Shown: positions 44,272 through 56,644, counted from the stretch's first letter. The stretch is 64,000 nucleotides of DNA from Parvibaculaceae bacterium (GCA_029209985.1 JARGNZ010000008.1:5054-69053); one strand, 5' to 3'. A program made the numbers and translations. The notes: a model not told the origin generated them from the letters alone.

Positions 44272-45363
44272 ATGACAGATCAAGCCACCTCCACATCACG
44301 GGAAGACCCAGAAGCCCTGCTATGGGACGCCATTGAAAACCGGCGAACAACCCTAGATGGCATCCTTTATTTTGGCGTGGTCACCACTGGTATATATTGC
44401 CGCCCCTCCTGCCCAGCACGGCGTCCCAAGCGCGAGAATGTGCGCTTCTTTTCATCTCCTCACGCATGCCGAGAAGCCGGTCTACGCGCCTGCAAACGCT
44501 GTCACCCAGATGAAATTGCATCCGAGCAACGCCATTTGCTGCACCTGTGCCAATTACTCGAAAACACCGACCCCATCCCCTCTCTCGCCAGCCTTGCCCG
44601 CACGACCGGATTGTCCAAATCACACGTCCAGAAGCTTTTCAAAGCAAAGCTCGGCGTCAGTCCAAAACAATACGGCGAAGCATTGCGCCATAACCGGTTT
44701 CGCGATGCCATCAAACAAGGGGCTGACATCACCAACGCTATCTACGAAGCAGGCTACGGCGCCCCCAGCCGCTTCTATGAAAAAGGGAAGAAACGCTTAG
44801 GCATGTCCCCAGCAGCCTATCGCAAAGGAGCCCCCGACATGGACATCGTTTGGACAATTCGCCCATCAGCCCTCGGAAACCTATTGGTCGCCGCCACCCA
44901 CAAAGGGCTTTCCTTTGTGGCCATGGGAGAAACCGCCCGCATGCTAGAAGAAATGCATGCAGACTTTCCAAATGCACAGGTCACTGAGCTGCCCCCAAGC
45001 ACAACACATCCAGTGGAAGGGTTCGCGGCCACCTTGGTCAATTACTTGGAAGGCAAAGAAGAGTGGAAACCACTGCCAACAGATGTTCAGTGCACGGCTT
45101 TTCAGGCAAAAGTATATGCCGCTCTTTGTGATATTCCCGCAGGCCAGACCCTCACTTATTCCCAATTGGCTGAAAAGATAGGCGCTCCTAAGTCAGTGCG
45201 CGCTGCGGCAAGTGCCTGTGCCCGAAACACAGTATCCCTCTCTGTGCCCTGCCACCGCATCTTGCCAAAAGCAGGGGGCGTGGGAGGCTACAGATGGGGA
45301 CCAGATCGAAAAGTGAAATTACTGGAAATGGAAAGTAAACTGGGAGACGACACAGAACACTAA
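44272..45363 (+). CDS. ada: Ada: methylation-damage sensor, AraC activator and O6-methylguanine methyltransferase
   Basis: 363 residues. Ada repairs methylated DNA by irreversible transfer to its own cysteines and activates repair genes. N-terminal zinc domain with Cys43, Cys47, Cys74 and Cys77 ([25 protein letters not shown]); AraC-type helix-turn-helix (about 95-185, [20 protein letters not shown]); C-terminal methyltransferase domain with SVPCHRILP active site. Length equals E. coli Ada. Its stop overlaps the convergent msrA stop by 4 nt. Confidence 0.95.
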   Translation: MTDQATSTSREDPEALLWDAIENRRTTLDGILYFGVVTTGIYCRPSCPARRPKRENVRFFSSPHACREAGLRACKRCHPDEIASEQRHLLHLCQLLENTDPIPSLASLARTTGLSKSHVQKLFKAKLGVSPKQYGEALRHNRFRDAIKQGADITNAIYEAGYGAPSRFYEKGKKRLGMSPAAYRKGAPDMDIVWTIRPSALGNLLVAATHKGLSFVAMGETARMLEEMHADFPNAQVTELPPSTTHPVEGFAATLVNYLEGKEEWKPLPTDVQCTAFQAKVYAALCDIPAGQTLTYSQLAEKIGAPKSVRAAASACARNTVSLSVPCHRILPKAGGVGGYRWGPDRKVKLLEMESKLGDDTEH

Positions 45364-46019
45364 ACGTCTGCGTCTACCCCTGTACCAATAGGGCACGTCA
45401 CCCCTGTTCCACCAAGGCCACAATATCCATTAGGCACTTTCGCCAAATATTGCTGGTGATAATCTTCTGCATAGAAGAACTCGGGAGCATCGATAATCTC
45501 AGTCGTAATGGCGCCTGCCCCATGAGAAGCCAACGCGGCCCCATAAACATCCTTGCTTGCCACAGCCGTAGATTTTTGCTCATCGTTATAAGTATAAATA
45601 CCGGATCGATATTGTGTGCCAACATCATTGCCCTGCTGCATGCCTTGGGTTGGATTATGCGCCTCCCAAAACACCTTCAACAGACCTGCATATGAAATGA
45701 CACGTGGGTCAAAGACAACAAGCACAACTTCATTGTGCCCGGTTTGCCCACTACAGACTTCCTCATAGGTTGGGTTAGGCGAAAAACCAGCGGCATAGCC
45801 AACAGCCGACACCCAAACACCCTCTTGCTCCCAAAACTTACGCTCAGCGCCCCAAAAGCACCCTAAGCCAAACATGGCCACACTCAAATGCTCTGGGAAC
45901 GGACCTTTTAAGGGGCGACCATTTACAAAATGCGTCTCAGCGGTCGGCAGAGGAGAAGACCGGCCCGGCAAAGCGGAAGTGGCCGTAGGCATTTCTGTTT
46001 TTTTTCGCATTCCAAACAT
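45360..46019 (-). CDS. msrA: Peptide methionine sulfoxide reductase MsrA
   Basis: 219 residues. MsrA reduces methionine-S-sulfoxide in proteins. The active site [11 protein letters not shown] is near residue 70; Cys residues in the C-terminal tail ([16 protein letters not shown]) serve as resolving cysteines, as in the E. coli-type enzyme. ATG 46019 follows AGGAG. The N-terminal part is about 45 residues longer than minimal MsrA and resembles the long E. coli-type enzyme. A repair enzyme next to ada, though on the opposite strand. Confidence 0.95.
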   Translation of the reverse strand: MFGMRKKTEMPTATSALPGRSSPLPTAETHFVNGRPLKGPFPEHLSVAMFGLGCFWGAERKFWEQEGVWVSAVGYAAGFSPNPTYEEVCSGQTGHNEVVLVVFDPRVISYAGLLKVFWEAHNPTQGMQQGNDVGTQYRSGIYTYNDEQKSTAVASKDVYGAALASHGAGAITTEIIDAPEFFYAEDYHQQYLAKVPNGYCGLGGTGVTCPIGTGVDADV

Positions 46020-46090
46020 AAGGGTCTCCTTGAGTGCCACTGACCTCAAACCAAGTATGAAACCAATACGGGTGGCTATATTAGCAACAG

Positions 46091-46792
46091 TTAAACCCGC
46101 ACGCCATAAAACAAACTATCCGCAATGGCGCGGGCACCTTCTTTAGCCGAAATATGACGCCCTTTATCCATGCCAATCAATTTGCGTGTTAGCGCCCGCA
46201 TCGTAAAGGGCGTTCCAATGGCGGCAAGAAGCATAATGCTGGTCAAACCCGGTGGCAAAGGCCGCGCCTCTCCACGGTCCACCGCCCGCTGGAATAAAAC
46301 ATTCACAGTATCAGCAACCTCGCCCACAAAATTCTCATAAAGAAAATCAAACCGGGGCCCACCCAAAGCAGACTCATCAATAATGATCTTAAAATATTCC
46401 GCATGGTCCGATGCTGTCAGTGCAATCATATAGGTCGCTTCGTAAAGGCACTCAATTTCCTCACCCGGCGCAATATCAGGCGACAATAATTTTGTAGCCC
46501 CTGGCGGGATACGGCTAAACCCAAATTCCACCGCAGATTTCCAAAGCTGTTCTTTAGATGAAAAATAGTGATGAATGAGATTGTGGCTCACCCCCAGCTC
46601 ACGGGTGAGCTTACGAATAGAAACGCCTTCATACCCATGTTCAGCAAAAGCCTTCAGCGCAGCTTCCAATAAATCAGTTTGGGAAACAGCCTTATCCCCA
46701 GCCGCAGGCCGACCAGGCTTACGCTTTTTCAACAATGCAGGAGCCGAAGGGGCTAAATCAGACGTTCTCTCAGGTGTATCACTCATATTCAT
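46091..46792 (-). CDS. TetR family transcription regulator
   Basis: 233 residues. A Pro/Lys-rich N-terminus ([15 protein letters not shown]) leads to the TetR helix-turn-helix (about 40-85: [40 protein letters not shown]). The C-terminal ligand domain is unassigned. ATG 46792 or 46786 may start it. A palindrome, GACAATTGTC, overlaps a consensus TTGACA -35 just upstream, suggesting autorepression. Regulated genes are unknown; msrA lies 70 nt downstream on the same strand with its own ribosome site. Confidence 0.9.
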   Translation of the reverse strand: MNMSDTPERTSDLAPSAPALLKKRKPGRPAAGDKAVSQTDLLEAALKAFAEHGYEGVSIRKLTRELGVSHNLIHHYFSSKEQLWKSAVEFGFSRIPPGATKLLSPDIAPGEEIECLYEATYMIALTASDHAEYFKIIIDESALGGPRFDFLYENFVGEVADTVNVLFQRAVDRGEARPLPPGLTSIMLLAAIGTPFTMRALTRKLIGMDKGRHISAKEGARAIADSLFYGVRV

Positions 46793-46819
46793 CTTTCAGG
46801 CGCTTAACAGTCAGGTAAG

Positions 46820-46848
46820 ACATAAGAGAATAATTGGACAATTGTCAA
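46820..46848 (-). promoter_or_regulatory. Promoter and palindromic operator of the TetR gene
   Basis: On the - strand TTGACA (46848-46843) is a perfect -35; TTATGT (46825-46820) lies 17 nt downstream as a weak -10. The 10-bp palindrome GACAATTGTC at 46837-46846 overlaps the -35, the classic position for repression. Confidence 0.5.
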
Positions 46849-46855
46849 GTATACG

Positions 46856-46886
46856 AAAAGGCCCCGTTCATAGAACGAGGCCTTTT
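46856..46886 (-). terminator. Rho-independent terminator after thiC
   Basis: 14-nt arms AAAAGGCCCCGTTC and GAACGAGGCCTTTT with one mismatch and a 3-nt loop; on the - strand it ends in CTTTTC, 22 nt beyond the thiC stop. Confidence 0.85.
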
Positions 46887-46907
46887 GCATGCATGATATA
46901 CCTAAAG

Positions 46908-48848
<1,941 letters not shown>

Positions 48849-48914
48849 TCAAGGCGGGGTCGGTAGAAAGACGCGCACACCACAGCATGCACACTTCTGA
48901 AAGCAGGTCACCCG

Positions 48915-49000
48915 TCCCTTCGCCGGCATGACCCGGATCAGGTTTTAAGGGTTCGGCTTACGCCATCTCAGACCCAATAAATAGATAGTGGGACACCCCT
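48915..49000 (-). ncRNA. TPP riboswitch upstream of thiC
   Basis: Read on the - strand the THI element is nearly consensus: GGGGTGTCCC, then GGGTCTGAGATGG, ACCCTT, AACCTGATCCGGGTCATGCC and GGCGAAGGGA. These are the pyrimidine- and diphosphate-sensing arms of the thiamine pyrophosphate aptamer. The aptamer end is about 150 nt from the thiC start; the expression platform lies in that gap, but I could not tell whether it ends transcription or hides the ribosome site. Confidence 0.95.
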
Positions 49001-49197
49001 CGGTTAGGTGCAGTGTGCCCTGCTCACGCGCCCACGTAAAGCACGAGATTGCCTTTAGGGCTGCTGCAGCGACAGGAACCAATTTCACATTCTCCTCGGG
49101 CCGCCGCTTGCATAAAACAACGATGGGAACCAATGTTTACAGGAGCCTGACACCTCAGGGGGCCACCCCCCTTAAACCCCTTCAGAAAGGATACCGA

Positions 49198-49593
49198 ATG
49201 ACCATTGAACTTTGGGTGCTCGTGTGGAGCGCCATCCTACTTTATGGCCTAATCTCCCTAAACTCCGGCGCAAACCTTTACTTTATGGGTATATCCTGGG
49301 GGGCGGGCAATCGAGACACAGCGCCCGCACAATCACCCGAATGGGTTATCCGCACAAAGCGGGCTTATACCAACCTCATTGAAAACCTTGTGCTCTACAT
49401 CGCCATAGCTGGAACCGCTCATATGGCCGGTGTCCACACAGAGATGACGATTACAGGCGCACAGATTTTCTTTATAGGTCGCCTAATCCATGCCTTCGCC
49501 TACGTCAGCGGTACAACAGTGCTTTGGCTTCGAACCATCGGTTACTTCACCGGCATCGCAGGCATGCTGCTTATTCTCATCGAGCTTCTTTGA
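49198..49593 (+). CDS. MAPEG family membrane protein
   Basis: 131 residues with four membrane segments (about 4-24, 55-78, 85-105, 110-130). The pattern RTKRAYTNLIENLVLYIAIA followed by IFFIGRLIHAFAYV is the MAPEG signature (membrane-associated eicosanoid and glutathione metabolism); bacterial members are poorly characterised. ATG 49198 follows AAAGGA. A longer frame upstream would run through the riboswitch region and is not used. A terminator follows. Confidence 0.88.
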   Translation: MTIELWVLVWSAILLYGLISLNSGANLYFMGISWGAGNRDTAPAQSPEWVIRTKRAYTNLIENLVLYIAIAGTAHMAGVHTEMTITGAQIFFIGRLIHAFAYVSGTTVLWLRTIGYFTGIAGMLLILIELL

Positions 49594-49602
49594 GGAAAAT
49601 GA

Positions 49603-49634
49603 AAAGGCCCAGCGTTTCTCAACACTGGGCCTTT
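49603..49634 (+). terminator. Rho-independent terminator after the MAPEG gene
   Basis: Perfect 10-bp arms AAAGGCCCAG and CTGGGCCTTT with a 12-nt loop. Confidence 0.85.
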
Positions 49635-49679
49635 CACATCGATCAGGCCTTCCTCAGAAAGCCCTTTTATTCTTCAAGC

Positions 49680-50255
49680 TTATGGCTGCACTTTAGCGGC
49701 AGCATCGGCAGCTGCATCAGAAGCAGCGTCTGATGCTGCATCGGCGGCAGCGTCTGTTGCTGAATCTTTAGCCGCGTCCATAGCCGCATCTGTTGCCGCG
49801 TCTTGAGCGGCATCTACAGCAGCGTCCGTTGCAGCGTCTTTAGCCGCATCAGTAGCCGCGTCGGTCGCCGCGTCTGTTGTCGCATCGCTCACAGCATCTG
49901 TCGCTGCATCCACTGCGGCACCAGCAGCATCCCCAGCCGCGTTCACAGCATCCGTTGCCATTTGACCCGCTTTATCCAACACCCCATTGCCGCTTTCTAA
50001 AGCGTCGCTGGTGTCCTCAGACGCCGCATCAGCCGCGTCAGTCGCATCAGCTGGTGTTGTGTCAGCCGCTGGCGCTTCCGTTGCAGGAACCGTCGCAGTA
50101 GGAACGGTTGCATCAGCTGCTGCCGGAGCTGTCTCTTCAGCCGCTGGTTTCGCAGATTCGGCCGCATCACCTGAATTATCTTCACAGCCCGCCACCATAA
50201 CAGCGCCAACCAGAGCGAAAGGCAAAAGTGCTTTTTTCATTAAATCAGTCATCAT
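49680..50255 (-). CDS. Lipoprotein with long Asp-Ala-Ala tetrapeptide repeats
   Basis: 191 residues. Lipoprotein signal peptide ending at Cys24 (ALVGAVMVAGC). Residues 30-95 are Ala, Thr, Pro, Glu and Asp; from about residue 105 to 187 the chain is built of near-perfect four-residue units DAAx (DAAT, DAAK, DAAV, DAAQ, DAAM, DAAS, some twenty copies). The composition resembles hydrophilic stress proteins of the LEA kind, but the 4-residue period differs from the LEA 11-mer. Strongly acidic. ATG 50255 follows GGGGATT; ATG 50240 (MKKALLP) is an alternative. I do not know its function; an outer-membrane-tethered spacer or ion-binding rod are possible. Confidence 0.8.
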   Translation of the reverse strand: MMTDLMKKALLPFALVGAVMVAGCEDNSGDAAESAKPAAEETAPAAADATVPTATVPATEAPAADTTPADATDAADAASEDTSDALESGNGVLDKAGQMATDAVNAAGDAAGAAVDAATDAVSDATTDAATDAATDAAKDAATDAAVDAAQDAATDAAMDAAKDSATDAAADAASDAASDAAADAAAKVQP

Positions 50256-50296
50256 AATCCCCGTAAGACAAGGCGATAAATCCGCCATAAACCAAC

Positions 50297-50313
50297 CATG
50301 AGAAACTCTCATG
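50297..50313. promoter_or_regulatory. Palindrome upstream of the repeat lipoprotein
   Basis: CATGAGA, 3-nt gap, TCTCATG: a perfect 7-bp dyad 42 nt before the start codon on the - strand. Possible regulator site; no factor can be named. The rest of 50256-50442 shows no gene. Confidence 0.35.
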
Positions 50314-50442
50314 AAGCTGCAGGCAAGCTACAACATCGAATATGAACAGTATCTGACACTCATTTGCGGCGGCTAGCTACACAAAAATGCGTAAATATCG
50401 ACAGGCCAGCCAAAAACATCACGCTACGGACAATGCAACCCA

Positions 50443-51735
50443 TTAATCCTCAAACGGATCACGCATCAAAATAGTATCGTCTCGCTCTGGAGAGGTAGAC
50501 AGAAGCGCAACGGGGCACTCAATCAACTCTTCGACGTAACGAACATATTTTACAGCTTGGGCTGGCAAATCGGCCCAACTACGCGCGCCGAAGGTTGTAT
50601 CTGACCACCCTTCCAGCGTTTCATAAATAGGTTCAACCCGAGCCTGCATGGCCGCATTGGCTGGCAAATAGTCATAATCTTTGCCGTCCAGCTTATACCC
50701 AACGCAGATTTTAATTTCATCGAATCCGTCAAGCACATCCAACTTGGTTAAGGCAATGCCATCAATGCCACTGGTCTTAATGACTTGGCGCACAAGCACC
50801 GCATCAAACCAACCACACCGGCGCTTACGGCCAGTAACAGTGCCCCACTCGTGTCCTTTTTCCCCAAGAAGCTGACCCGTCTCATCGTTCAGCTCAGTTG
50901 GGAATGGCCCCTCACCAACACGTGTGGTGTAGGCTTTGGTGATGCCAAGAGCATATTCAATCGCTTTTGGTCCCACACCAGACCCAATAGCAGCTTGCCC
51001 CGCAACCGTGTTGGAAGAAGTCACATAAGGGTATGTGCCATGATCGATATCAAGCAATGTCCCTTGGGCACCTTCAAACAAAATCCGCTTACCGGCTTTA
51101 CGCATATCAGCCAACAACCGCCATACAGTATCCATATGCGGCAAAATCCGAGGCGCAATCTCTAGCAACTTAGCAACCAAAGGAGCCGCTTCAAGCTCGT
51201 CCTGCCCCAATCCCCGACGAAGGGCATTGTGGTGGTGCAGCAACTTCTCAATTTTGTCGGGCAACGTATCCGGGTCCGCCAGATCCATCACACGAATCGC
51301 ACGGCGTCCCACCTTGTCTTCATAGGCCGGGCCGATGCCGCGTTTAGTCGTGCCAATTTTAGTATTTTTATTAGAGTTCTCACGAATTTCATCAAGCATC
51401 TGGTGAACAGGCAAGATGAGTGTCGCATTCTCAGCAATGCGCAGGTTTTCCGCCGTAACAGTCACCCCCTGTGTCGCCAATTTATCAATTTCACTGGTCA
51501 GCGCCCATGGATCAATCACAACCCCATTGCCCAACACAGACAGAGTGCCCGGACGCACAATGCCAGACGGCAACAGAGACAACTTGTAAGTCACCCCATC
51601 AATAACCAAAGTATGGCCGGCATTATGCCCCCCTTGGAAGCGCACAACCACATCTGCACGCTCTGAAAGCCAGTCAACAATCTTGCCTTTGCCTTCATCG
51701 CCCCATTGGGACCCGACCACTGCAACATTCGCCAT
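50443..51735 (-). CDS. purA: Adenylosuccinate synthetase PurA
   Basis: 430 residues, standard length. PurA makes adenylosuccinate from IMP, aspartate and GTP. N-terminal GTP-binding motif [21 protein letters not shown]-site [26 protein letters not shown] and the switch [10 protein letters not shown] are all present. ATG 51735 gives the family start [11 protein letters not shown]; the in-frame extension to 51768 is not conserved. It lies downstream of serA but is separated by a terminator. Confidence 0.97.
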   Translation of the reverse strand: MANVAVVGSQWGDEGKGKIVDWLSERADVVVRFQGGHNAGHTLVIDGVTYKLSLLPSGIVRPGTLSVLGNGVVIDPWALTSEIDKLATQGVTVTAENLRIAENATLILPVHQMLDEIRENSNKNTKIGTTKRGIGPAYEDKVGRRAIRVMDLADPDTLPDKIEKLLHHHNALRRGLGQDELEAAPLVAKLLEIAPRILPHMDTVWRLLADMRKAGKRILFEGAQGTLLDIDHGTYPYVTSSNTVAGQAAIGSGVGPKAIEYALGITKAYTTRVGEGPFPTELNDETGQLLGEKGHEWGTVTGRKRRCGWFDAVLVRQVIKTSGIDGIALTKLDVLDGFDEIKICVGYKLDGKDYDYLPANAAMQARVEPIYETLEGWSDTTFGARSWADLPAQAVKYVRYVEELIECPVALLSTSPERDDTILMRDPFED

Positions 51736-51915
51736 TTCGTCACCGATAATTTGGAGGCGCCAGCTCAAAAGAGCGCGCCAAACACAAGGAAAGCCCCAAT
51801 AGGCGTTGATAACCCGGTGGGACTTTGTGCAGTTGTACTCTGTTCTGACAGATTTGCAAAGCCTCGGTGTCAGAACAAATTCAGCTGAAAATTTCCGCAG
51901 GATTCAGCCAAAAAA

Positions 51916-51938
51916 ATGGCCCCTTAAAAAGGGGCCAT
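51916..51938 (-). terminator. Rho-independent terminator after serA
   Basis: Perfect 10-bp arms ATGGCCCCTT and AAGGGGCCAT, 3-nt loop, followed on the - strand by a run of seven T. Confidence 0.93.
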
Positions 51939-51977
51939 CCGACTCAGCTGCATCACATACAATCTTGATGCCATCTA

Positions 51978-53564
51978 TTACGCAGTGAAGGTCAGTTCCT
52001 TAGCTTGCACAACATGCGGCAAGCCTTTCACAGCTGTCAAAACAGCATCAGGAATGGCGCTATCTACTTCGATCAAGGTAATGGCATCGCTACCAGCGCT
52101 ATCACGCCCAAGATTAAAGTTAGCAATGTTCAAACCAGCATCACCCAAGATAGAACCCAAACCACCGATAAAGCCCGGCTTGTCTTCATTCGTGACATAA
52201 AGCATGTGAGGAGCCAATTCGGCCTCCATGTTGATGCCTTTCACTTGGATTACCCGAGGACGACCGTCAGAGAAGATCGTGCCCGCAACAGAGCGCTCTT
52301 GGCGTTCCGTTTTAACTGTAAGGCGAATGTAAGTCTCATACGCCCCACGTGCTTCTTCACGGGTGATTTCGGTGATTTCAATGTCACGCTGCTTAGCCAA
52401 CACCGGCGCAGACACCATGTTCACATCAGCCAACAATGGCTTGAGAAGGCCGCACAAAGCCGCATTCGTCAGCGCCTTTGTATTCAACCCAGCCACATCA
52501 CCTTCATACTCGATGGTAACCGCTTCAATACCAGATTCAGTCAGTTGACCCGCAAAAGAACCAAGCTGATCAGCCAGCTTCACATAGGGCTCAAGCTTAG
52601 GCGCTTCTTCAGCAGAGATGGACGGCATGTTGATCGCATTTGTAACCGCCCCATCCAGAAGATAGTCAGCCATTTGTTCAGCAACTTGCAAAGCCACGTT
52701 CTCTTGTGCTTCAGAAGTAGACGCGCCCAAGTGAGGCGTACAAATAACTTGTTCCATGCCAAACAAAGCGTTCTCTTTAGCAGGCTCAACTTCAAACACA
52801 TCCAGCGCCACCCCAGCAACTTTGCCGCTTTCCAGTGCCACTTTCAAATCAGCTTCAACGATCAAGCCACCGCGTGCACAGTTCACAATCCGAACGCCAT
52901 CTTTCATTTTCGCAAATGCAGACGCATCGATGATGCCACGTGTTTTGTCGATCAACGGGGTGTGCAAAGTAATGAAGTCAGAACGCTTGAACAATTCGTC
53001 CAGTTCAACCTTCTCAACGCCCATGTCTTTTGCACGTTCAGGGGTAAGGAATGGATCAAACGCCACAACCTTCATACGCAAGCCCAACGCCCGGTCAGCA
53101 ACAATAGACCCGATGTTGCCGCACCCAATGACGCCAAGTGTTTTAGCCGTAACTTCAACACCCATGAATTTTGATTTTTCCCACTTGCCCGCATGTGTAG
53201 ATGCATTGGCTTGAGGAATATCGCGGGCAACGGCCATCATCATTGAAATGGCGTGCTCAGCAGTTGTGATGGAGTTACCGAAAGGCGTGTTCATCACGAT
53301 CATGCCGCGTGCCGTAGCCGCAGGAATATCGATGTTATCGACACCGATACCAGCCCGGCCAATAACTTTCAGATTATCCGCAGCCGCAATAACTGCTTCC
53401 GTAGCTTTGGTCGCAGAACGCACAGCCAAGCCGTCATACTGACCAATAATTTTAATCAGCTCATCACGGTCAAGGCCAGTGATCACATCTACTTCAACAC
53501 CGCGATCACGAAAAATCTGCGCAGCTGCTGGGCTCAATTTATCAGAGATAAGAACTTTAGGCAT
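51978..53564 (-). CDS. serA: D-3-phosphoglycerate dehydrogenase SerA
   Basis: 528 residues, long (type I) form. SerA starts serine synthesis by oxidising 3-phosphoglycerate. Substrate domain; NAD-binding GCGNIGSIVADRALGL; catalytic Arg in NCARGGLIVEADL, Glu in DVFEVEPAKEN and His in TPHLGASTSEAQ; then an intervening domain (about 320-450) and a C-terminal ACT domain (about 455-528, MLYVTNEDKPGFIGGLGSIL) for serine feedback. ATG 53564 follows AGGAGG. Downstream partner of serC. Confidence 0.96.
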   Translation of the reverse strand: MPKVLISDKLSPAAAQIFRDRGVEVDVITGLDRDELIKIIGQYDGLAVRSATKATEAVIAAADNLKVIGRAGIGVDNIDIPAATARGMIVMNTPFGNSITTAEHAISMMMAVARDIPQANASTHAGKWEKSKFMGVEVTAKTLGVIGCGNIGSIVADRALGLRMKVVAFDPFLTPERAKDMGVEKVELDELFKRSDFITLHTPLIDKTRGIIDASAFAKMKDGVRIVNCARGGLIVEADLKVALESGKVAGVALDVFEVEPAKENALFGMEQVICTPHLGASTSEAQENVALQVAEQMADYLLDGAVTNAINMPSISAEEAPKLEPYVKLADQLGSFAGQLTESGIEAVTIEYEGDVAGLNTKALTNAALCGLLKPLLADVNMVSAPVLAKQRDIEITEITREEARGAYETYIRLTVKTERQERSVAGTIFSDGRPRVIQVKGINMEAELAPHMLYVTNEDKPGFIGGLGSILGDAGLNIANFNLGRDSAGSDAITLIEVDSAIPDAVLTAVKGLPHVVQAKELTFTA

Positions 53565-53657
53565 ATCAGCCTCCTTTAAGAGGGCGAACTGGGAAAGCAC
53601 AAAGCTTGCCCGTCCGACATATATTTGAAAATCAAAAAGTCAAAAATACGAAAGCGT

Positions 53658-54818
53658 CTATTTAGACGCTTCAGCAAATGCCCAGTCGAGCCATGGCAAC
53701 AATGCTTGCATGTCAGCCAACTCAATCGTTGCCCCTGCCCAAATCCGAAGACCTGCAGGCGCATCACGGTATGCACCGATGTCATAGGCGATACCTTCGC
53801 CGTCCAGCAGCGTTACGATTTTCTTAGCGAAAGCCGTTTGCTCCTCATCAGACAGTGCGGTAATGGCCGGATCGACAACTTTAAGGCAAACCGATGTGTT
53901 GGAACGTGCATTCACGTCTTCACACAAGAAGTCGACCCAAGAAGTTTTCTCAACCCATTCAGCCATCAATGCCAAGTTCGCATCAGCCCGTCCAATCAAA
54001 GACGACAGACCACCAATGCTTTCTGACCATTTCAGCGCATCAAGATAATCTTCAACTGCCAACATAGAAGGCGTGTTGATTGTCTCACCCTTAAAGATGC
54101 CTTCGATCAATTTACCACCTTTAGTAAGGCGGAAAATTTTCGGCAACGGCCAAGGCGGCGTATAGTTTTCCAACCGCTCCACAGCCCGTGGAGACAAAAT
54201 AAGGATGCCGTGTGCAGCTTCGCCGCCCAAAACTTTCTGCCAAGAAAAAGTCGTAACATCCAGCTTGTTCCAAGCAAGGTCCTGCGCAAATGCAGCAGAC
54301 GTTGCATCACAAATGGTCAAGCCTTCACGATCGTCCGCGATCCAGTCACCATTGGGAACCCGCACACCAGAGGTCGTGCCATTCCAAGTAAAAACAACAT
54401 CATTGTTGAAATCGACTGCGCCCAAATCTGGGAGCTGCCCGTAAGGCGCTTCCAATTTGCGGACATTGTCCAGCTTGAGCTGTTTTACCACATCGGTAAC
54501 CCAACCAGAGCCGAAGCTCTCCCAAGCCATCATGTCAACACCGCGTGCGCCTAACAATGACCAAAGCGCCATTTCAACAGCGCCCGTGTCAGACGCAGCA
54601 ACAATGCCGATACGATAATCGTCGGGCACGCCCAATACAGAACGTGTGCGATCGATGGCTTCGGCAAGCTTAGCTTTACCGATCTTTGCCCGGTGCGACC
54701 GGCCCAAAGCTGCATCTTCAAGATTTTTGAGTGACCAACCGGGACGCTTAGAGCATGGCCCAGAAGAGAAATGTGGATTCGACGGACGGTGGTCCGGAAT
54801 AGTAGTGCTAGCTGTCAT
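53658..54818 (-). CDS. serC: Phosphoserine aminotransferase SerC
   Basis: 386 residues. SerC converts 3-phosphohydroxypyruvate to phosphoserine with PLP. The start [20 protein letters not shown] and [10 protein letters not shown] are typical of the alphaproteobacterial/archaeal-type SerC subfamily; the PLP lysine is in [18 protein letters not shown] 54818 is preceded by GAGGG. First gene of serC-serA; a leader RNA candidate lies upstream. Confidence 0.95.
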   Translation of the reverse strand: MTASTTIPDHRPSNPHFSSGPCSKRPGWSLKNLEDAALGRSHRAKIGKAKLAEAIDRTRSVLGVPDDYRIGIVAASDTGAVEMALWSLLGARGVDMMAWESFGSGWVTDVVKQLKLDNVRKLEAPYGQLPDLGAVDFNNDVVFTWNGTTSGVRVPNGDWIADDREGLTICDATSAAFAQDLAWNKLDVTTFSWQKVLGGEAAHGILILSPRAVERLENYTPPWPLPKIFRLTKGGKLIEGIFKGETINTPSMLAVEDYLDALKWSESIGGLSSLIGRADANLALMAEWVEKTSWVDFLCEDVNARSNTSVCLKVVDPAITALSDEEQTAFAKKIVTLLDGEGIAYDIGAYRDAPAGLRIWAGATIELADMQALLPWLDWAFAEASK

Positions 54819-54900
54819 AGCTACCCTCACAGATAGAAGCCTCTCGTTGGGGAGAGGTGGCCCGAGACCGATATAGGCTTCCCCCACGCTCAAGTCAAAT
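54819..54900 (-). ncRNA. Candidate serC leader RNA
   Basis: Between the serC start and about 54900 two competing hairpins can form on the - strand: CCTCTC/GAGAGG (54840-54857, 6-nt loop) and GAAGCCT (54836-54842) with AGGCTTC (54875-54881). They share bases 54840-54842, so they exclude each other; the element ends next to the ribosome site of serC. A serC leader motif is known from alphaproteobacteria at this position. Identity with that family is inferred from context and structure. The rest of the gap to 55059 shows no gene. Confidence 0.5.
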
Positions 54901-55059
54901 CACGAAGGGCCATTCACGCATTTAGAGTAAAGAAATCCTAAGCAGAGAGATCAAACGGCTCAAAAACTCACAAGAAAATGGCGGAAAACCGGGAGTATAT
55001 AAAAATTCAGCCCCAAGACTCAATCCTCCAACCCCACCCAACCAGATATCGAGCAGTCT

Positions 55060-56433
55060 CTAATAAGCCATCTCGGTAAACACAGGCTCCACAGACTCAT
55101 TCCAAACACTATGGTAACGGTCGAGCAAATCCTGCGCCCGGCACTGGCCGCGCTCCAGCACGTCATCAATGGCCGATAAGAACAAAGTCTCATCGCTGCC
55201 CATGCCGTCCATCCGTCCACGGGCTTTCAATCCAGCCCGTGACAAAGCCGCCACTTCACGCGCAATATCCAAGACCTTGCGATCTCTAAACGGCGTTTGC
55301 AGGGCTGTTTTCGGCACTTGGTTACGCAGAGCATCACGCTCTTCCTCGGTCCAGTCTTTCACCAAGTCCCAAGCCGCATCCAATGTGTTGGAATCGTAAA
55401 GTAAGCCAACCCAAATAGCCGGGAGGCCGCAAATTTTGCCCCACAAACCATCGTCAGCACCGCGCATTTCCAAGAATTTCTTCATGCGCACTTCCGGAAA
55501 AATGGTGGTCAGGTGATTTTCCCAATCCGTCATGGTCGGCAGCTCACCTTCAAAACCTTCCAACTTACCAGCTAAAAAGTCTCGGAAAGAACGTCCCGCC
55601 ACATCATGATACACACCGTTGCGATACACAAAATACATCGGCACATCTAAGGCATAGTCAACGTATTGCTCATAGGAAAAGCCCTCGTCAAAAACGAAGG
55701 GCAACATCCCCGTGCGATTATTGTCTGTATCAGTCCACACATGAGAGCGTTTAGATAGAAAGCCATTCGGCTTTCCTTCCGTAAACGGAGAATTAGCAAA
55801 CATCGCTGTAATAATTGGCTGCAATGCCAACCCAACACGGAATTTTTTCACCATGTCGGCTTCTCTACCAAAATCCAAATTCACCTGAACGGTACAGGAG
55901 CGATACATCATATCCAGCCCCATGCTGCCGGTTTTTTGCATGTAGCGCGTCATAATCCCGTAACGCCCTTTTGGCATCTGCGGGGTTTCTGCCCGTGTCC
56001 ACTTAGGAGAAAAGCCAAGGCCCAAAAAGCTAATACCCAGCTCTGTGCCCACCTCTTTCACCTGCGCCAAATGGGTATGCACTTCCGAGCACGTTTGGTG
56101 CAATGTCTCAAGCGGCGCGCCCGAAAGTTCAAATTGTCCGCCCGGCTCCAACGAAATATTAGCAAAAGAATTATCCGCACTCGACAGGCCAATAATATTG
56201 TCGCCTTCCATCGTCGGCAACCAGCCAAACTTCGTCATGCCTTGCAGCATTGCGCGGATGCCATTGTCTCCCCCGTAAGGGACAGGCTCATGCGTATTCA
56301 CGCGGAAGGGGAACTTCTCATGCTCGGTGCCAATACGCCAGGTCGACGCATCTGGTTTTTCACCCGACTGCAGATAGGCAATAAGCTCATCGCGTCCACC
56401 GACGGTGTCGTCACCCTTCACGAGAGTACTCAT
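55060..56433 (-). CDS. gshA: Glutamate-cysteine ligase (plant/alphaproteobacterial type)
   Basis: 457 residues. Makes gamma-glutamylcysteine, the first step to glutathione. Motifs of the plant-like class: [12 protein letters not shown] near the N-terminus, [39 protein letters not shown], and [20 protein letters not shown]. The whole protein is a single GCS2-type domain. Single gene; no gshB in the window. Confidence 0.93.
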   Translation of the reverse strand: MSTLVKGDDTVGGRDELIAYLQSGEKPDASTWRIGTEHEKFPFRVNTHEPVPYGGDNGIRAMLQGMTKFGWLPTMEGDNIIGLSSADNSFANISLEPGGQFELSGAPLETLHQTCSEVHTHLAQVKEVGTELGISFLGLGFSPKWTRAETPQMPKGRYGIMTRYMQKTGSMGLDMMYRSCTVQVNLDFGREADMVKKFRVGLALQPIITAMFANSPFTEGKPNGFLSKRSHVWTDTDNNRTGMLPFVFDEGFSYEQYVDYALDVPMYFVYRNGVYHDVAGRSFRDFLAGKLEGFEGELPTMTDWENHLTTIFPEVRMKKFLEMRGADDGLWGKICGLPAIWVGLLYDSNTLDAAWDLVKDWTEEERDALRNQVPKTALQTPFRDRKVLDIAREVAALSRAGLKARGRMDGMGSDETLFLSAIDDVLERGQCRAQDLLDRYHSVWNESVEPVFTEMAY

Positions 56434-56644
56434 ATCTCAGCCCTTTTCTTCCGAACGGTTGCGCCCACACATCACTTTAGCTCAATAGCAGCGTAACGGC
56501 TCTCAGCGTCTTAACGAGGTTCGGATCGTTATTTTAGGTCTATACCCAATATATTCACCCTGATGTAGGAGGCTTACTGGATAGGTACAAGGTCTTAAAA
56601 CAAAACCCACAATAAATGAGCGGATATTTTCACATCCCCCGCCA
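56434..56644 (-). other. Short intergenic gap between gshA and rsmE
   Basis: 211 bp, AT-rich towards rsmE, without a gene or a clear hairpin terminator. Presumably carries the gshA promoter. Confidence 0.3.

Noticed and set aside
49690-49920. CRISPR-like or satellite array suggested by repeated GCATC/GCCGC units
   Set aside because: The periodic DNA is the coding sequence of the DAAx repeats; units are 12 nt, variable at third positions, with no spacers.
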